Shown here piece by piece: positions 1 through 6,505 of a stretch of 9,475 bases of DNA (within the stretch, counting starts at the first letter, position 1; each line of letters begins with the position of its first letter). The stretch spans positions 1-9,475 of the forward strand of contig VFKS01000407.1 in assembly GCA_009885425.1 (NCBI GenBank). The letters are read 5' to 3'. The translations under genes and the position numbers were made by a program. The notes under the pieces are model-generated. The model saw nothing but the letters and a program-made list of their open reading frames with translations. It made no database searches and was not told the origin of the DNA. This DNA is from Novosphingobium sp. Lineage in GTDB: Bacteria; Pseudomonadota; Alphaproteobacteria; Sphingomonadales; Sphingomonadaceae.

Positions 1-806
1 AAGTGGCTCGGATTGGTCAGCACGAACTGCGCCTCTTGCATTGCCTTGGCCACCGCGCCGCTGGCATATTGGCGGGCCCGGCCGCGCTGCGCCGCCTTGC
101 GTTCGGGCGATCCTTCGCTTTCCTTGTGCTCGTCGCGCATTTCCTGCTGACTCATCCGCAGCCGCATGAACCGCCGCAGCCATTGCACCGGCCAGTCGAT
201 CAGGGCGATGACCAGCAGTCCGGCGGAGAGTGCAAACAGCAGCGCAGTCAGCGCGTCCCACGCCTGCCGCAACGAGCCGCCGAGCGAGGCGGCGCGGCCG
301 AGGCCAAGCAGGTCGCTCAAATTCGATTTCGCCCAGTAAAAGGCAATCGCGCCCAGCAGGACGACTTTCAGAATGCCCTTGCCGACTTCGATCCAGCCCT
401 GCGCTCCGAACATCCGTTTGAACCCGGCCATGGGATCTAGCCGCGAAGCCTTAGGCAGCGCGCTGGCACCGACCCAGCGGCCATCGCCGTGCGCCAGCTG
501 CGTGGCGCTGACGGCAACGAGCACTGCGAGGGCCAACGACAGCAGCGGCAGGGTGACGGCCCAGGCGGCGGCCAGCATCGCGCTGACCGGATCGAACGCT
601 TCTACCGCGCTGCGATCCCACGACAGGCCAGCCCGAACTGCTGCACTCAGCTGGTCGAACAGCCACGGCCCGGCGAATTTGAGCCAGGCCGCGCCGACCA
701 GCACGGCCACGGCGGTCGCAACTTCCCGGCTGCGCAGGACATCGCCCTTGGTCGCAGCCTCGCGGCGGCGCTTTTCGGTTGGGGCAAGGGTCTTTTCGCC
801 GCTCAT
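1..806 (-). CDS. flhB: Flagellar export switch protein FlhB (partial, 3' end beyond left edge)
   Basis: FlhB is the membrane protein whose cytoplasmic domain cleaves itself and, with FliK, switches export from hook to filament subunits. The first 268 codons are present and the gene runs off the left edge. The start ATG at 806 overlaps the fliR stop (ATGA) and has GGAGA at 819-823. The N-terminus MSGEKTLAPTEKRRREAATKG matches the FlhB start 'ekTe.pTpkrl..ar.kG'. About four membrane segments are visible (30-50, 76-103, 143-160, 183-205). The conserved DPMAGFKRMFG (124-134) and MSQQEMRDEHKESEGSP (218-234) are clear. The autocleavage site follows at residues 265-268 and reads NPSH in place of the usual NPTH. 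The cleaved C-terminal domain lies outside the window, so completeness cannot be judged. Confidence 0.96.
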   Translation of the reverse strand, partial: MSGEKTLAPTEKRRREAATKGDVLRSREVATAVAVLVGAAWLKFAGPWLFDQLSAAVRAGLSWDRSAVEAFDPVSAMLAAAWAVTLPLLSLALAVLVAVSATQLAHGDGRWVGASALPKASRLDPMAGFKRMFGAQGWIEVGKGILKVVLLGAIAFYWAKSNLSDLLGLGRAASLGGSLRQAWDALTALLFALSAGLLVIALIDWPVQWLRRFMRLRMSQQEMRDEHKESEGSPERKAAQRGRARQYASGAVAKAMQEAQFVLTNPSH

Positions 807-1585
807 CGCAGTAGCAGTTCTCCGGCCTGCCGGACCGCCTGTTCGCTCAGCATGGCGAATTGATCGGCGTAAAGCGGGGCGACCGCGATCAGCGCCGCAA
901 GGCCCGCCAGAATGCCGGCCGGCAAGCCGAGTGCGAACAGGTTGAGTGCGGGGGCCGAGCGGCTGAGCACCCCGCTGGCGACTTGCACCAGCAACAGTAC
1001 GAGCGTGACCGGCAAGGCGATCGCCACCGCCGCGATGAACATATCGCTGCCAAAGCCGAGCAGTCGCTCCAGTTGGGCCGGACCGAACCAGGCGCCGCCC
1101 GGCGGAAAGGCGTGATAGCTCTCAACCACCAGCCGCAACCAGGTTAGGTGCGCGCCAAGCCCAAGGAAGATCACCGTCAGCATCACCGTGAAGTATTGTC
1201 CCAGCGCGGGCGAGTGTGCGCCGCTGACCGGATCAGCGCTGGAGGCGATGCTCATCCCCATCGCGCCGCCGATCTGCTCGGCCGCCAGGATCGGCGCTGC
1301 GAATGACAACTGCAGGACGAAGCCCAGCGCGAGCCCGATCAGTGCTTCATTGGCCAACACCAGCATCCCGGGAAGCGAGAGCAGCGCTGGCGGCGTGGCG
1401 ACGGGAATCCAGGCCGAAACCAGCACCGCAATTGCCCCGGTGATCGCAACCCGCAATTGCACCGGCACGGCGGCCGCGGCAAAAAACGGCGCCGCCATCA
1501 GTGCGGCTCCGATCCGGGTCATCAGGAATACCAGTTTCCACAGCTCGGCCTCAACCGCGCCGAAGCCGAAATCGAGCGCCGTCAT
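803..1585 (-). CDS. fliR: Flagellar export gate protein FliR
   Basis: FliR is the single-copy subunit that completes the FliP5-FliQ4-FliR1 export gate and contacts FlhB. The 260-residue product is hydrophobic with about six membrane segments. Family features include EALIGLALGFVLQLSFAAP (80-98), AAEQIGGAMGMSIASSADP (101-119), and GVLSRSAPALNLFALGLPAG (205-224), which matches the 'G.l.R.aP.lNlF..G.P' consensus. The reading frame stays open upstream into fliQ, but the start at 1585 is favoured because it makes the ATGA overlap seen elsewhere in this operon and gives the usual length and N-terminus. The stop overlaps the flhB ATG by four bases. The local Shine-Dalgarno is weak, so translation probably depends on coupling. 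Confidence 0.97.
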   Translation of the reverse strand: MTALDFGFGAVEAELWKLVFLMTRIGAALMAAPFFAAAAVPVQLRVAITGAIAVLVSAWIPVATPPALLSLPGMLVLANEALIGLALGFVLQLSFAAPILAAEQIGGAMGMSIASSADPVSGAHSPALGQYFTVMLTVIFLGLGAHLTWLRLVVESYHAFPPGGAWFGPAQLERLLGFGSDMFIAAVAIALPVTLVLLLVQVASGVLSRSAPALNLFALGLPAGILAGLAALIAVAPLYADQFAMLSEQAVRQAGELLLR

Positions 1586-1854
1586 TGGCCCAGCTCGGCA
1601 ATCGTCGTGAATATCTCCTGCGTGAAATCGGCCACCAGCGCGAACATCGACGCGCCCAGCACGACCAGCACCAGCGCGATCACCGCCAGTTTGGGCACGA
1701 AAGTCAGCGTCTGTTCGTTGATCGAGGTTGCGGCCTGAATGACCCCTACGACCAATCCCACTGCGAGGCTGGCCAGCAGCACCGGTGCAGCGACCAGTGC
1801 GGTCACCCACAGCATTCGGTCGGTCAGTGCGAGCAGGGCGGTGGTTTCATCCAT
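1582..1854 (-). CDS. fliQ: Flagellar export gate protein FliQ
   Basis: FliQ is a two-helix membrane protein; four copies wrap around the FliP-FliR core and close the export channel. The 90-residue product is exactly the usual size. It has two hydrophobic helices (about 13-40 and 53-76) around a conserved polar turn, IQAATSINEQTLTFVPKL (39-56), which is the family hallmark. It starts at ATG 1854, four bases after the fliP stop, and ends with TGA overlapping the fliR ATG (ATGA). The fliP-fliQ-fliR order is conserved in flagellar and virulence type III systems, and the neighbours make this the flagellar version. Confidence 0.97.
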   Translation of the reverse strand: MDETTALLALTDRMLWVTALVAAPVLLASLAVGLVVGVIQAATSINEQTLTFVPKLAVIALVLVVLGASMFALVADFTQEIFTTIAELGQ

Positions 1855-1858
1855 GACG

Positions 1859-2605
1859 CTATCCGAAACTCGCCACCAGGCTACCCATCAGCAGCGCCCA
1901 GCCATCGACCAGCACGAACAGCAGCAGCTTGAACGGCAACGAGACGATCGTCGGGCTCATCATCATCATCCCCAGGCTCATCAGCACCGATGCGATCACC
2001 AGATCGATCACCAGAAACGGCAGGAACAGCATGAAGCCGATCTGGAACGCGGTCTTGAGCTCGCTGGTGACAAAGGCTGGGAGCAGGATCGAGAACGGGA
2101 CGTCCTGGCTACGGGCGAATTTGGGTGCGCCCGCCATATCAGCGAACATCGCCAGATCATGTTTGCGGGTCTGGCGGATCATGAAGGCGTGAAACTCGCC
2201 GCCGCCCGCTGCCAGCGCCTGTTCGGCGTTGATCGTGCCCGCGCTGTAGGGAGCGATCGCGTTGGCGTTCACCTTGTCGAGCGTCGGCGCCATGATGAAC
2301 AGCGAGAGGAACAGGCTCAGCCCGATCAGCACTTGGTTGGGCGGGCTTTGCTGCAGCCCCAGGGCTTGGCGCAGGATCGACAGCACCACCAGGATCCGGG
2401 TGAAGCTGGTCATCATCAGCAGCAATCCGGGCAGCAGCGTCAGCAGCCCCATGATCACCAGCAGCTGGAGCGAAAGGGTCATACCTTGGCCGCCGGCCAC
2501 GCCGGTCGCGCCAAAGACCCGGTCCAGCGCGCCGGGGATCGCGGTCTGGGCCTGAGCGATGGTGGGGGTGAGGAGTGCGATCAACCCGGCAATGAACCGC
2601 TTCAT
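1859..2605 (-). CDS. fliP: Flagellar export gate pore protein FliP
   Basis: FliP forms, with FliQ and FliR, the helical export channel at the centre of the MS ring. The 248-residue product has a likely cleavable signal peptide (MKRFIAGLIALLTPTIAQAQ, cut near residue 19), common in FliP. The first family signature includes FTRILVVLSILRQALGLQQS (68-87), followed by PPNQVLIGLSLFLSLFIMAP (88-107). The second signature is ELKTAFQIGFMLFLPFLVID (182-201), followed by LVIASVLMSLGMMM (202-215). About four hydrophobic segments are visible (45-68, 88-107, 187-210, 222-243). The ATG at 2605 overlaps the fliO stop (ATGA) and has a strong GGAGG seven bases upstream. The TAG stop lies four bases before fliQ. 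Confidence 0.98.
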   Translation of the reverse strand: MKRFIAGLIALLTPTIAQAQTAIPGALDRVFGATGVAGGQGMTLSLQLLVIMGLLTLLPGLLLMMTSFTRILVVLSILRQALGLQQSPPNQVLIGLSLFLSLFIMAPTLDKVNANAIAPYSAGTINAEQALAAGGGEFHAFMIRQTRKHDLAMFADMAGAPKFARSQDVPFSILLPAFVTSELKTAFQIGFMLFLPFLVIDLVIASVLMSLGMMMMSPTIVSLPFKLLLFVLVDGWALLMGSLVASFG

Positions 2606-2871
2606 TCCCCCGCCTCCCGGGCTGGAGCCTCGGCTAATCGGGACAACCCGCTGCGCGACGCTGAAACCAGAATTTCACGGCCGTGGAATTCGATCACGAC
2701 CAGCTTGAGCGTCGGCGAGAGCATGGTGGTCTCGATGATCCGCACCGCCTTGTCGGTGCCCTGGGCGGCGCCAAGCCGGGCTTGCATTTTCTGGGCCAGT
2801 TTGAGCGTCCCCCAGGCCAGCCCCGCGATCAGCGGCAGCAGGATCAGCAGTTTGAGGATGTAGATCAGCAT
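2602..2871 (-). CDS. fliO: Flagellar export gate assembly protein FliO
   Basis: FliO is a small membrane protein that acts as an assembly factor for the FliP pore and is not part of the finished gate in Salmonella. This 89-residue product has one N-terminal membrane helix (about 2-24, LIYILKLLILLPLIAGLAWG), a basic stretch, then a compact cytoplasmic domain with VRIIETTMLSPTLKLVVIEF (43-62) and GREILVSASRSGLSRLAE, matching the beta-rich pattern of FliO (short strand, turn, 'lvlvev.gr.lLlg' type motif). FliO is poorly conserved, so position between fliN and fliP matters. Its ATG overlaps the fliN stop by one base, and its TGA overlaps the fliP ATG by four. Confidence 0.92.
   Translation of the reverse strand: MLIYILKLLILLPLIAGLAWGTLKLAQKMQARLGAAQGTDKAVRIIETTMLSPTLKLVVIEFHGREILVSASRSGLSRLAEAPAREAGE
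2613..2617 (-). promoter_or_regulatory. Strong Shine-Dalgarno of fliP
   Basis: GGAGG seven bases before the fliP ATG, inside the 3' end of fliO. It is one of the best ribosome binding sites in the window. It supports the start at 2605 and suggests that fliP is translated well independently of coupling to fliO. Confidence 0.75.
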
Positions 2872-3143
2872 CAGGCAGCGCCTTCTGGCTGACGCTCGGC
2901 GCCGACCATCTCGATAATCTTGAGGCCAAAGCGATTGCCCTCGGCGACAATTTCGCCGCGCGCGATCAGCTTGCCGTTGACCATCACGTCGAGCAGTTCG
3001 TCGGTCAGCCGGTCGAGCATCACGACGCTCTCTTCGCCCAGCGCGAGGACATCCTTGAGCTTCATGTCGGTGCGGCCCAGCTCAACCGAGAGGCGCACGT
3101 CGACCTCTTTGAGCAAGTCAAATCCGCGGGTGTGGATAGTCAT
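2871..3143 (-). CDS. fliN: Flagellar motor switch protein FliN
   Basis: FliN forms the base of the C ring with FliM and helps dock the FliH-FliI export complex. This 90-residue product is essentially a single SpoA domain: DVRLSVELGRTDMKLKDVL (15-33), then LLDVMVNGKLIARGEIV (50-66) and NRFGLKIIEMV (70-80), all close to the family consensus. It lacks the long N-terminal extension of enterobacterial FliN, as is common in other proteobacteria. The ATG at 3143 lies 15 bases after the fliM stop with AAGGA at 3155-3159. The stop shares one base with the fliO start (TGATG), implying coupled translation. Confidence 0.96.
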   Translation of the reverse strand: MTIHTRGFDLLKEVDVRLSVELGRTDMKLKDVLALGEESVVMLDRLTDELLDVMVNGKLIARGEIVAEGNRFGLKIIEMVGAERQPEGAA

Positions 3144-3158
3144 TTCGGATCAGTTCCT

Positions 3159-4040
3159 TCAGGCAATCTGGCTGAGTTTGATGGCGACGCGTTCGTCCTG
3201 CGCGCCGATGGTTCCCCGCGCGAGAATGGTCCCGCTGATCGACAGGGGCACCGCCCGGACCAGCGCGACCGGCAAGACCGAACCGGGTTCGAGCGCTGCC
3301 AGAACCGACAGCGGCACCTTCATATCGACCAGCGTCGCGGATAGCGGTAACGGCAGGTCGCCAAACGGAGCGGCCGCAGGATCGGCGGGGCGGGGTTCGC
3401 GCGGCGCGGGCGTATCACCGCTGCCGAGCAGCTTGGAAAGCTGGGAAGTGGGCAGCGCGATCAGCAGTTTCCAAGGCGCGCGGGCGCCTTCCACTACTTC
3501 GATCCGTAGCACCGCGAGCCGTGCCCCAGCTGGAAATGGTGCCAGTTCAGCCAGACGGCTGTCGCGCTTCAGCACGCGCAGTTCGCTCTGGCCCAAGGCC
3601 TCGCCCAGGGATCGGGCCAGCAGCTGTTCGAGCCGCTCGATCATCAATTGGGCCGATATCGGGAAGCTTTCCGGCACCGACCCGCTGGCATCGCCGCGCC
3701 CGCCAAAGGCCCGATCGACCAGCCGCAGCGTCGCCAGCCCGTCGACCGAGGCGAGCAGGGCGAGTCCGGGAGTTGCGGTGGCCAGCAGGCAGTTGGCGGC
3801 CAGCGCACCGGCCTCCTCGCGCAGTTCCGGTTCAGTCAGTTCGGCGGGCACGGCCACCACTACGCTGGGTGCTTCGCCACCGAGAAGAGCGGCAAAGGCC
3901 GGGCCGAGCAACCGGGCGAACCGCTCGCCCAGCCGGGCCAGCGCCGGGATCAGATCAATCGGCTCGGATCCGCGCCGCAGCAGTTCCTGGCAGTGCTGCG
4001 CCGCGATCCGTTCGGCGATGAAGGCGCGTTGCTGCTTCAC
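3159..4040 (-). CDS. fliM: Flagellar motor switch protein FliM (short, divergent)
   Basis: FliM is the C-ring subunit between FliG and FliN, and in most bacteria it receives phospho-CheY. This product is 293 residues, shorter than the usual 320-340. Its middle domain is recognisable by LVDRAFGGRGD (107-117), the GGxG loop that meets FliG, followed by FPISAQLMIERLEQLL (126-141). The C-terminal SpoA domain covers about 228-293, ending GTIGAQDERVAIKLSQI. The N-terminal EIDALL-type CheY-binding peptide and its linker are missing. The start is GTG at 4040, overlapping the fliL stop (GTGA). Reading upstream in frame inside fliL gives no CheY-like motif before a stop, so the short N-terminus is not a start-site error. 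An Ala/Pro-rich linker (209-225) joins the two domains. Position between fliL and fliN supports the call. Confidence 0.9.
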   Translation of the reverse strand: MKQQRAFIAERIAAQHCQELLRRGSEPIDLIPALARLGERFARLLGPAFAALLGGEAPSVVVAVPAELTEPELREEAGALAANCLLATATPGLALLASVDGLATLRLVDRAFGGRGDASGSVPESFPISAQLMIERLEQLLARSLGEALGQSELRVLKRDSRLAELAPFPAGARLAVLRIEVVEGARAPWKLLIALPTSQLSKLLGSGDTPAPREPRPADPAAAPFGDLPLPLSATLVDMKVPLSVLAALEPGSVLPVALVRAVPLSISGTILARGTIGAQDERVAIKLSQIA

Positions 4041-4636
4041 TGGACCAGAAAGCCCTTGAAGTAGACCCGGTCGACCCCGCCGAACCCTTCGGTTTCGGTC
4101 AGGACCTTGTTGATCGCATCGGTCAGCCGTTTGGCCAGCCGGACTTTGCCTTCGGGTGTAAAAGCATCTTCCTCAGGCGTATCGGCCAGCACTACCAGCA
4201 CTGCGCTGCGGATCGCCAGTTCATGCTTTTTCAGCCACATCAGCACCCGGCCATCGCGCCGGGTCGAACAGGCCAGGCTGACCTGCACCAGTGCGGTCGA
4301 GTTTTTGAGATTCGAGGTGAAATCGTCGGAAAAGTTGTAATAGCTGGTCTTGAACTCGCTCCCGCCTTCGCCTTCGACTTCGGCCGGGCCTTCGCCCTCT
4401 TTGGCCGTGACCGTGGGGGCATAGGGGTCTTCCTCGCCCTTTTTGACCAGCTTGGGCTCGTCCTTTTCCTTCGGCTTGTCCGCGCCATGTTCGCCGCCAA
4501 GCATGCCCGCCTTGACGGCCATGAAGGTGCCGCCGCCACTCGCGCCGATCAGCACCAGCCCCAATGTTAGTTTGATCAGCAGACTTTTGCCCTTCTTCTT
4601 GGGGGGGGCAGCCTCGCCCTCTGGCTTGTCACTCAT
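4037..4636 (-). CDS. fliL: Flagellar basal body-associated protein FliL
   Basis: FliL is a single-pass inner-membrane protein that assembles around the MotAB stator and supports torque, especially under load or when swarming. This 199-residue product has a short Lys-rich cytoplasmic N-terminus, one membrane helix (about 19-42), a charged low-complexity periplasmic linker (about 48-92), and the FliL domain from about 95 to the end. The domain includes NLKNSTALVQVSL, TPEGKVRLAKRLTDAINKVL and the family-typical ending VYFKGFLVQ. The linker is longer and more acidic than in many homologues. The ATG at 4636 lies 28 bases after the fliK stop and has AAGGGA ten bases upstream. The stop overlaps the fliM start (GTGA). 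A run of eight C on the coding strand covers codons 10-12. Confidence 0.95.
   Translation of the reverse strand: MSDKPEGEAAPPKKKGKSLLIKLTLGLVLIGASGGGTFMAVKAGMLGGEHGADKPKEKDEPKLVKKGEEDPYAPTVTAKEGEGPAEVEGEGGSEFKTSYYNFSDDFTSNLKNSTALVQVSLACSTRRDGRVLMWLKKHELAIRSAVLVVLADTPEEDAFTPEGKVRLAKRLTDAINKVLTETEGFGGVDRVYFKGFLVQ
4601..4608 (-). repeat. Homopolymer of eight C (coding strand) in fliL
   Basis: Eight G on the plus strand, hence eight C in the fliL message, covering codons 10-12 (Ala-Pro-Pro) just before a Lys-Lys-Lys run. A one-base slip here would shift the frame 12 codons into fliL. Confidence 0.9.
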
Positions 4637-4646
4637 GTCCGTTGCT

Positions 4647-4652
4647 TCCCTT
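4647..4652 (-). promoter_or_regulatory. Shine-Dalgarno of fliL
   Basis: AAGGGA on the coding strand, ten bases before the fliL ATG, in the largest intergenic gap of the window (28 bases). Because fliL is not overlapped by fliK, it cannot rely on stop-start coupling and needs its own ribosome binding site. Confidence 0.7.
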
Positions 4653-4664
4653 CAAAACGGCGGT

Positions 4665-6080
4665 TCAGGCAAAGATGCCGGTGCGCGGGGCCGAACGATC
4701 GCGGCCAGAGCGCGGTCCCGGATTGGCCTGCGACTGCGGCTGGCTATCGCGGCGGGGATCACCTGATCCACCGCGCGAATGTGACTGGCCGCCGGTCTGG
4801 GCCGCGCCGGTGTCGCTGCGCTGATTCGGGCCGGGGCCCGTCTGATCGCTGACAGTGGACGGCAGGGCCGGGGCGGGGACCGCAGCGGCGGCGCGGGCAA
4901 AGCCGGGATCGGCGCTGCTCATCGCTACGCACAGCCCGGTATCCTCAGGCCGAAAGCTCAGCCGGACCTGTCCGAAGTCCTGATGCGTCACAGTGATCGA
5001 AACCGCTTGCGGCGCTGCAGCTTCGCGGGCCACCGCGATACGTTCGATCAGTGCGGCAAAATCATGCGGGCGGACCGGCCCGATTGGCGCAGCGACCTGT
5101 CCGGTAACGGGTTGCGGTTGAGTGAGCGACGAAGTCAGCGGGCTCGCAGCATCAGGGAGCACCAGTTCGGGAATGGTCGATTTTGGCAGCGCCGGTTCGA
5201 CGAGCTTGGCCAGCGGACGCGGCTCATCGCGGACCCACGGCTTAGCCTGGACCAATCGCGGCAGCGCGAGCTCGACGCGGACCTGCTCGGCCGGGACAGC
5301 GGCGGGTTGGGCATTCTGCTGGGCGGGATGGATAGCTGGGAGGGCGGTTTCGATCGCCGCAGCCGGGGCCTGACCTGCGTGACGCTGCACCTGCGCCTGA
5401 GCTTGGGAACTTGCGGTTGCGGGCAGGGTCGGAATCGTGCGCTGGACCGGGCCTTGGCCAGCGTGATCACGTTCGGGCTTGGCCTTGTCTTCGGGCACAT
5501 GCACGGTTGGCGGGGTGGTTGGAACTGGCACTTCGGTTGGAGGCAGATCTGCACCTGCGGCTTCGGCGGGGGGAAATGCGATAAGAATTGGCAGCGGTGG
5601 CAGTGGTTCCGCCTCGCTGGCCATAGCTTTTGCTACTTGCGGAGTATCCGTTTCCGGCAGCGTTTCAGGCTTTGGGTTCCTTTCAGGCTTTGGGCTCTTT
5701 TCAAGCTTGGCTGCGGAAGTGGCCGGGCGGATTGCAACTGCGACGGCCGCTGCCATTGGCATCGCTCCGGGCAGTTCGGTGCGCGGCTGAGCTTGTATCG
5801 TTTCCGGCAAATCAAGCGGCAAGAACTTGCCGGTTGTTGCCGGTTCAACGGTCACCGATACGCCCAAGGTTGCGGCACTGGGCTGGAGCATGCTCTCGGC
5901 ACTTTCTGGGGCAGACGCAACGCTCTGGAGCGCCAACAAAGCCCCGAAACCCGCGCCATCCGCAGCTTCGTTGGTCGGCTGGGCAAGCCCATCGCCAAGC
6001 ACGGATAGCGCAGGGAAGGGAGCAGGGGCAGCAGGTTGGATCATCGGCAGGTCCTTCGCGAGAGCGGGCTTGCTGTTCAT
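4665..6080 (-). CDS. fliK: Flagellar hook-length control protein FliK
   Basis: FliK is a secreted molecular ruler. Its disordered N-terminal part measures the hook, and its C-terminal domain then contacts FlhB to switch export from hook to filament subunits. This 471-residue product fits: residues 1-330 are rich in Pro, Ala, Glu and Gln with no clear fold, and about 335-405 is the compact hook domain with SITVTHQDFGQVRLSFRPED (360-379), the conserved region of the family. A Gly/Ser/Arg/Gln-rich tail (about 410-471) follows. The ATG at 6080 overlaps the fliJ stop by one base (TAATG) but lacks a clear Shine-Dalgarno. An internal ATG at 6044 (codon 13) has AAGGA seven bases upstream and may be the true start, giving 459 residues. 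An 18-base tandem repeat lies within the ruler region. Confidence 0.9.
   Translation of the reverse strand: MNSKPALAKDLPMIQPAAPAPFPALSVLGDGLAQPTNEAADGAGFGALLALQSVASAPESAESMLQPSAATLGVSVTVEPATTGKFLPLDLPETIQAQPRTELPGAMPMAAAVAVAIRPATSAAKLEKSPKPERNPKPETLPETDTPQVAKAMASEAEPLPPLPILIAFPPAEAAGADLPPTEVPVPTTPPTVHVPEDKAKPERDHAGQGPVQRTIPTLPATASSQAQAQVQRHAGQAPAAAIETALPAIHPAQQNAQPAAVPAEQVRVELALPRLVQAKPWVRDEPRPLAKLVEPALPKSTIPELVLPDAASPLTSSLTQPQPVTGQVAAPIGPVRPHDFAALIERIAVAREAAAPQAVSITVTHQDFGQVRLSFRPEDTGLCVAMSSADPGFARAAAAVPAPALPSTVSDQTGPGPNQRSDTGAAQTGGQSHSRGGSGDPRRDSQPQSQANPGPRSGRDRSAPRTGIFA
5663..5698 (-). repeat. 18-base tandem repeat in fliK
   Basis: Two adjacent 18-base copies (5663-5680 and 5681-5698) differ only near their ends, and a degenerate partial third copy begins at 5699. 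On the coding strand they encode a doubled Pro-Lys-Pro-Glu element (KSPKPERNPKPE, residues 128-139) in the disordered ruler part of FliK. The unit is a multiple of three, so copy changes keep the frame. Confidence 0.8.
6052..6056 (-). promoter_or_regulatory. Possible Shine-Dalgarno for an internal fliK start
   Basis: AAGGA lies seven bases before an in-frame ATG at 6044 (fliK codon 13), whereas the first ATG at 6080 has no good site. The site may mark the true start of fliK, or it may be chance in a Lys-Asp coding context. Confidence 0.5.
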
Positions 6081-6505
6081 TATTCAAGGTCCGTGCCAAC
6101 CGCGCGGCGACCGCTTAGCACCGGCTGCTGTCGCCGCAGGACCAGCGCACGTGTCCCGGCCTTGGCGCGGTCTTCGACGGCGGCACGGCGGCGTTCGGCC
6201 AGGGCCAGTTCCTGCTGCTTGTGGTCGGCCACGGCCCGAGCCTGCGCTGCATCATTGCGCGTGGCCGAGGTGATCCCGCCAAGACCCACTACAAAGCTGC
6301 CAAGCTGACGCAGTTCCAAACCGTCGCTCAGGCCAGTGCGGCCGCGATAGTCATCGGCCATTGCGCCGGTACGCGCCGCCAGCGCCTCTAGCTGGGTCAG
6401 CGTTCCTTCGGCCTGCGCGGCATCGCGCGCGGCGGCCTGCTTGGCAAAGGCGCGAACCTGTTCAAGCCGCTGCAAGCGGCGCACCCGCGCAGCCTCAGCG
6501 CGCAT
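6080..6505 (-). CDS. fliJ: Flagellar export chaperone / ATPase stalk protein FliJ
   Basis: FliJ is a small antiparallel coiled-coil protein that sits in the centre of the FliI ring, like the gamma subunit of F1, and contacts the export gate. From the ATG at 6505 the product is 141 residues, close to the usual length. It is almost all Ala, Arg, Gln, Glu and Leu: one helix at about 3-50 (RVRRLQRLEQVRAFAKQ) and a second at about 82-118, with a Gly-containing turn between, as expected for FliJ. FliJ sequences diverge strongly, so identity rests on length, predicted coiled coil and position between fliI and fliK. An in-frame GTG at 6484 is an alternative start, and a longer form from 6550 would overlap fliI by 56 bases and is unlikely. 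The TAA stop shares a base with the fliK ATG (TAATG). Confidence 0.85.
   Translation of the reverse strand: MRAEAARVRRLQRLEQVRAFAKQAAARDAAQAEGTLTQLEALAARTGAMADDYRGRTGLSDGLELRQLGSFVVGLGGITSATRNDAAQARAVADHKQQELALAERRRAAVEDRAKAGTRALVLRRQQPVLSGRRAVGTDLE

Noticed and set aside
1586..1810. Upstream extension of fliR to give a 335-residue protein
   Set aside because: The extension lies wholly inside fliQ in another frame, and the extra residues do not resemble FliR. The ATGA overlap at 1585 gives the usual length.
1739..2863. 374-codon plus-strand frame opposite fliP and fliO
   Set aside because: The product is dominated by His, Gln and Arg runs, the mirror of hydrophobic membrane-helix codons in fliP. 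No domain or ribosome binding site supports it.
803..3143. Possibility that the export genes belong to a virulence (injectisome) type III system
   Set aside because: FliP, FliQ, FliR and FlhB have injectisome relatives, but here they are contiguous with fliG, fliK, fliL, fliM and fliN, and FliO has no injectisome counterpart, so the system is flagellar.
2920..4059. 379-codon plus-strand frame opposite fliM and fliN
   Set aside because: Ser/Arg/Ala-rich shadow frame over two genes identified by conserved motifs.
4637..4664. Promoter or terminator in the fliK-fliL gap
   Set aside because: The 28 bases hold a Shine-Dalgarno but are too short for a promoter, and no hairpin with a T run is visible.
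4983..6008. 341-codon plus-strand frame opposite fliK
   Set aside because: fliK is low in complexity, which makes long antisense frames likely. The product is Arg/Gly/Trp/Cys-rich with no family resemblance, and the sense frame has the hook domain.
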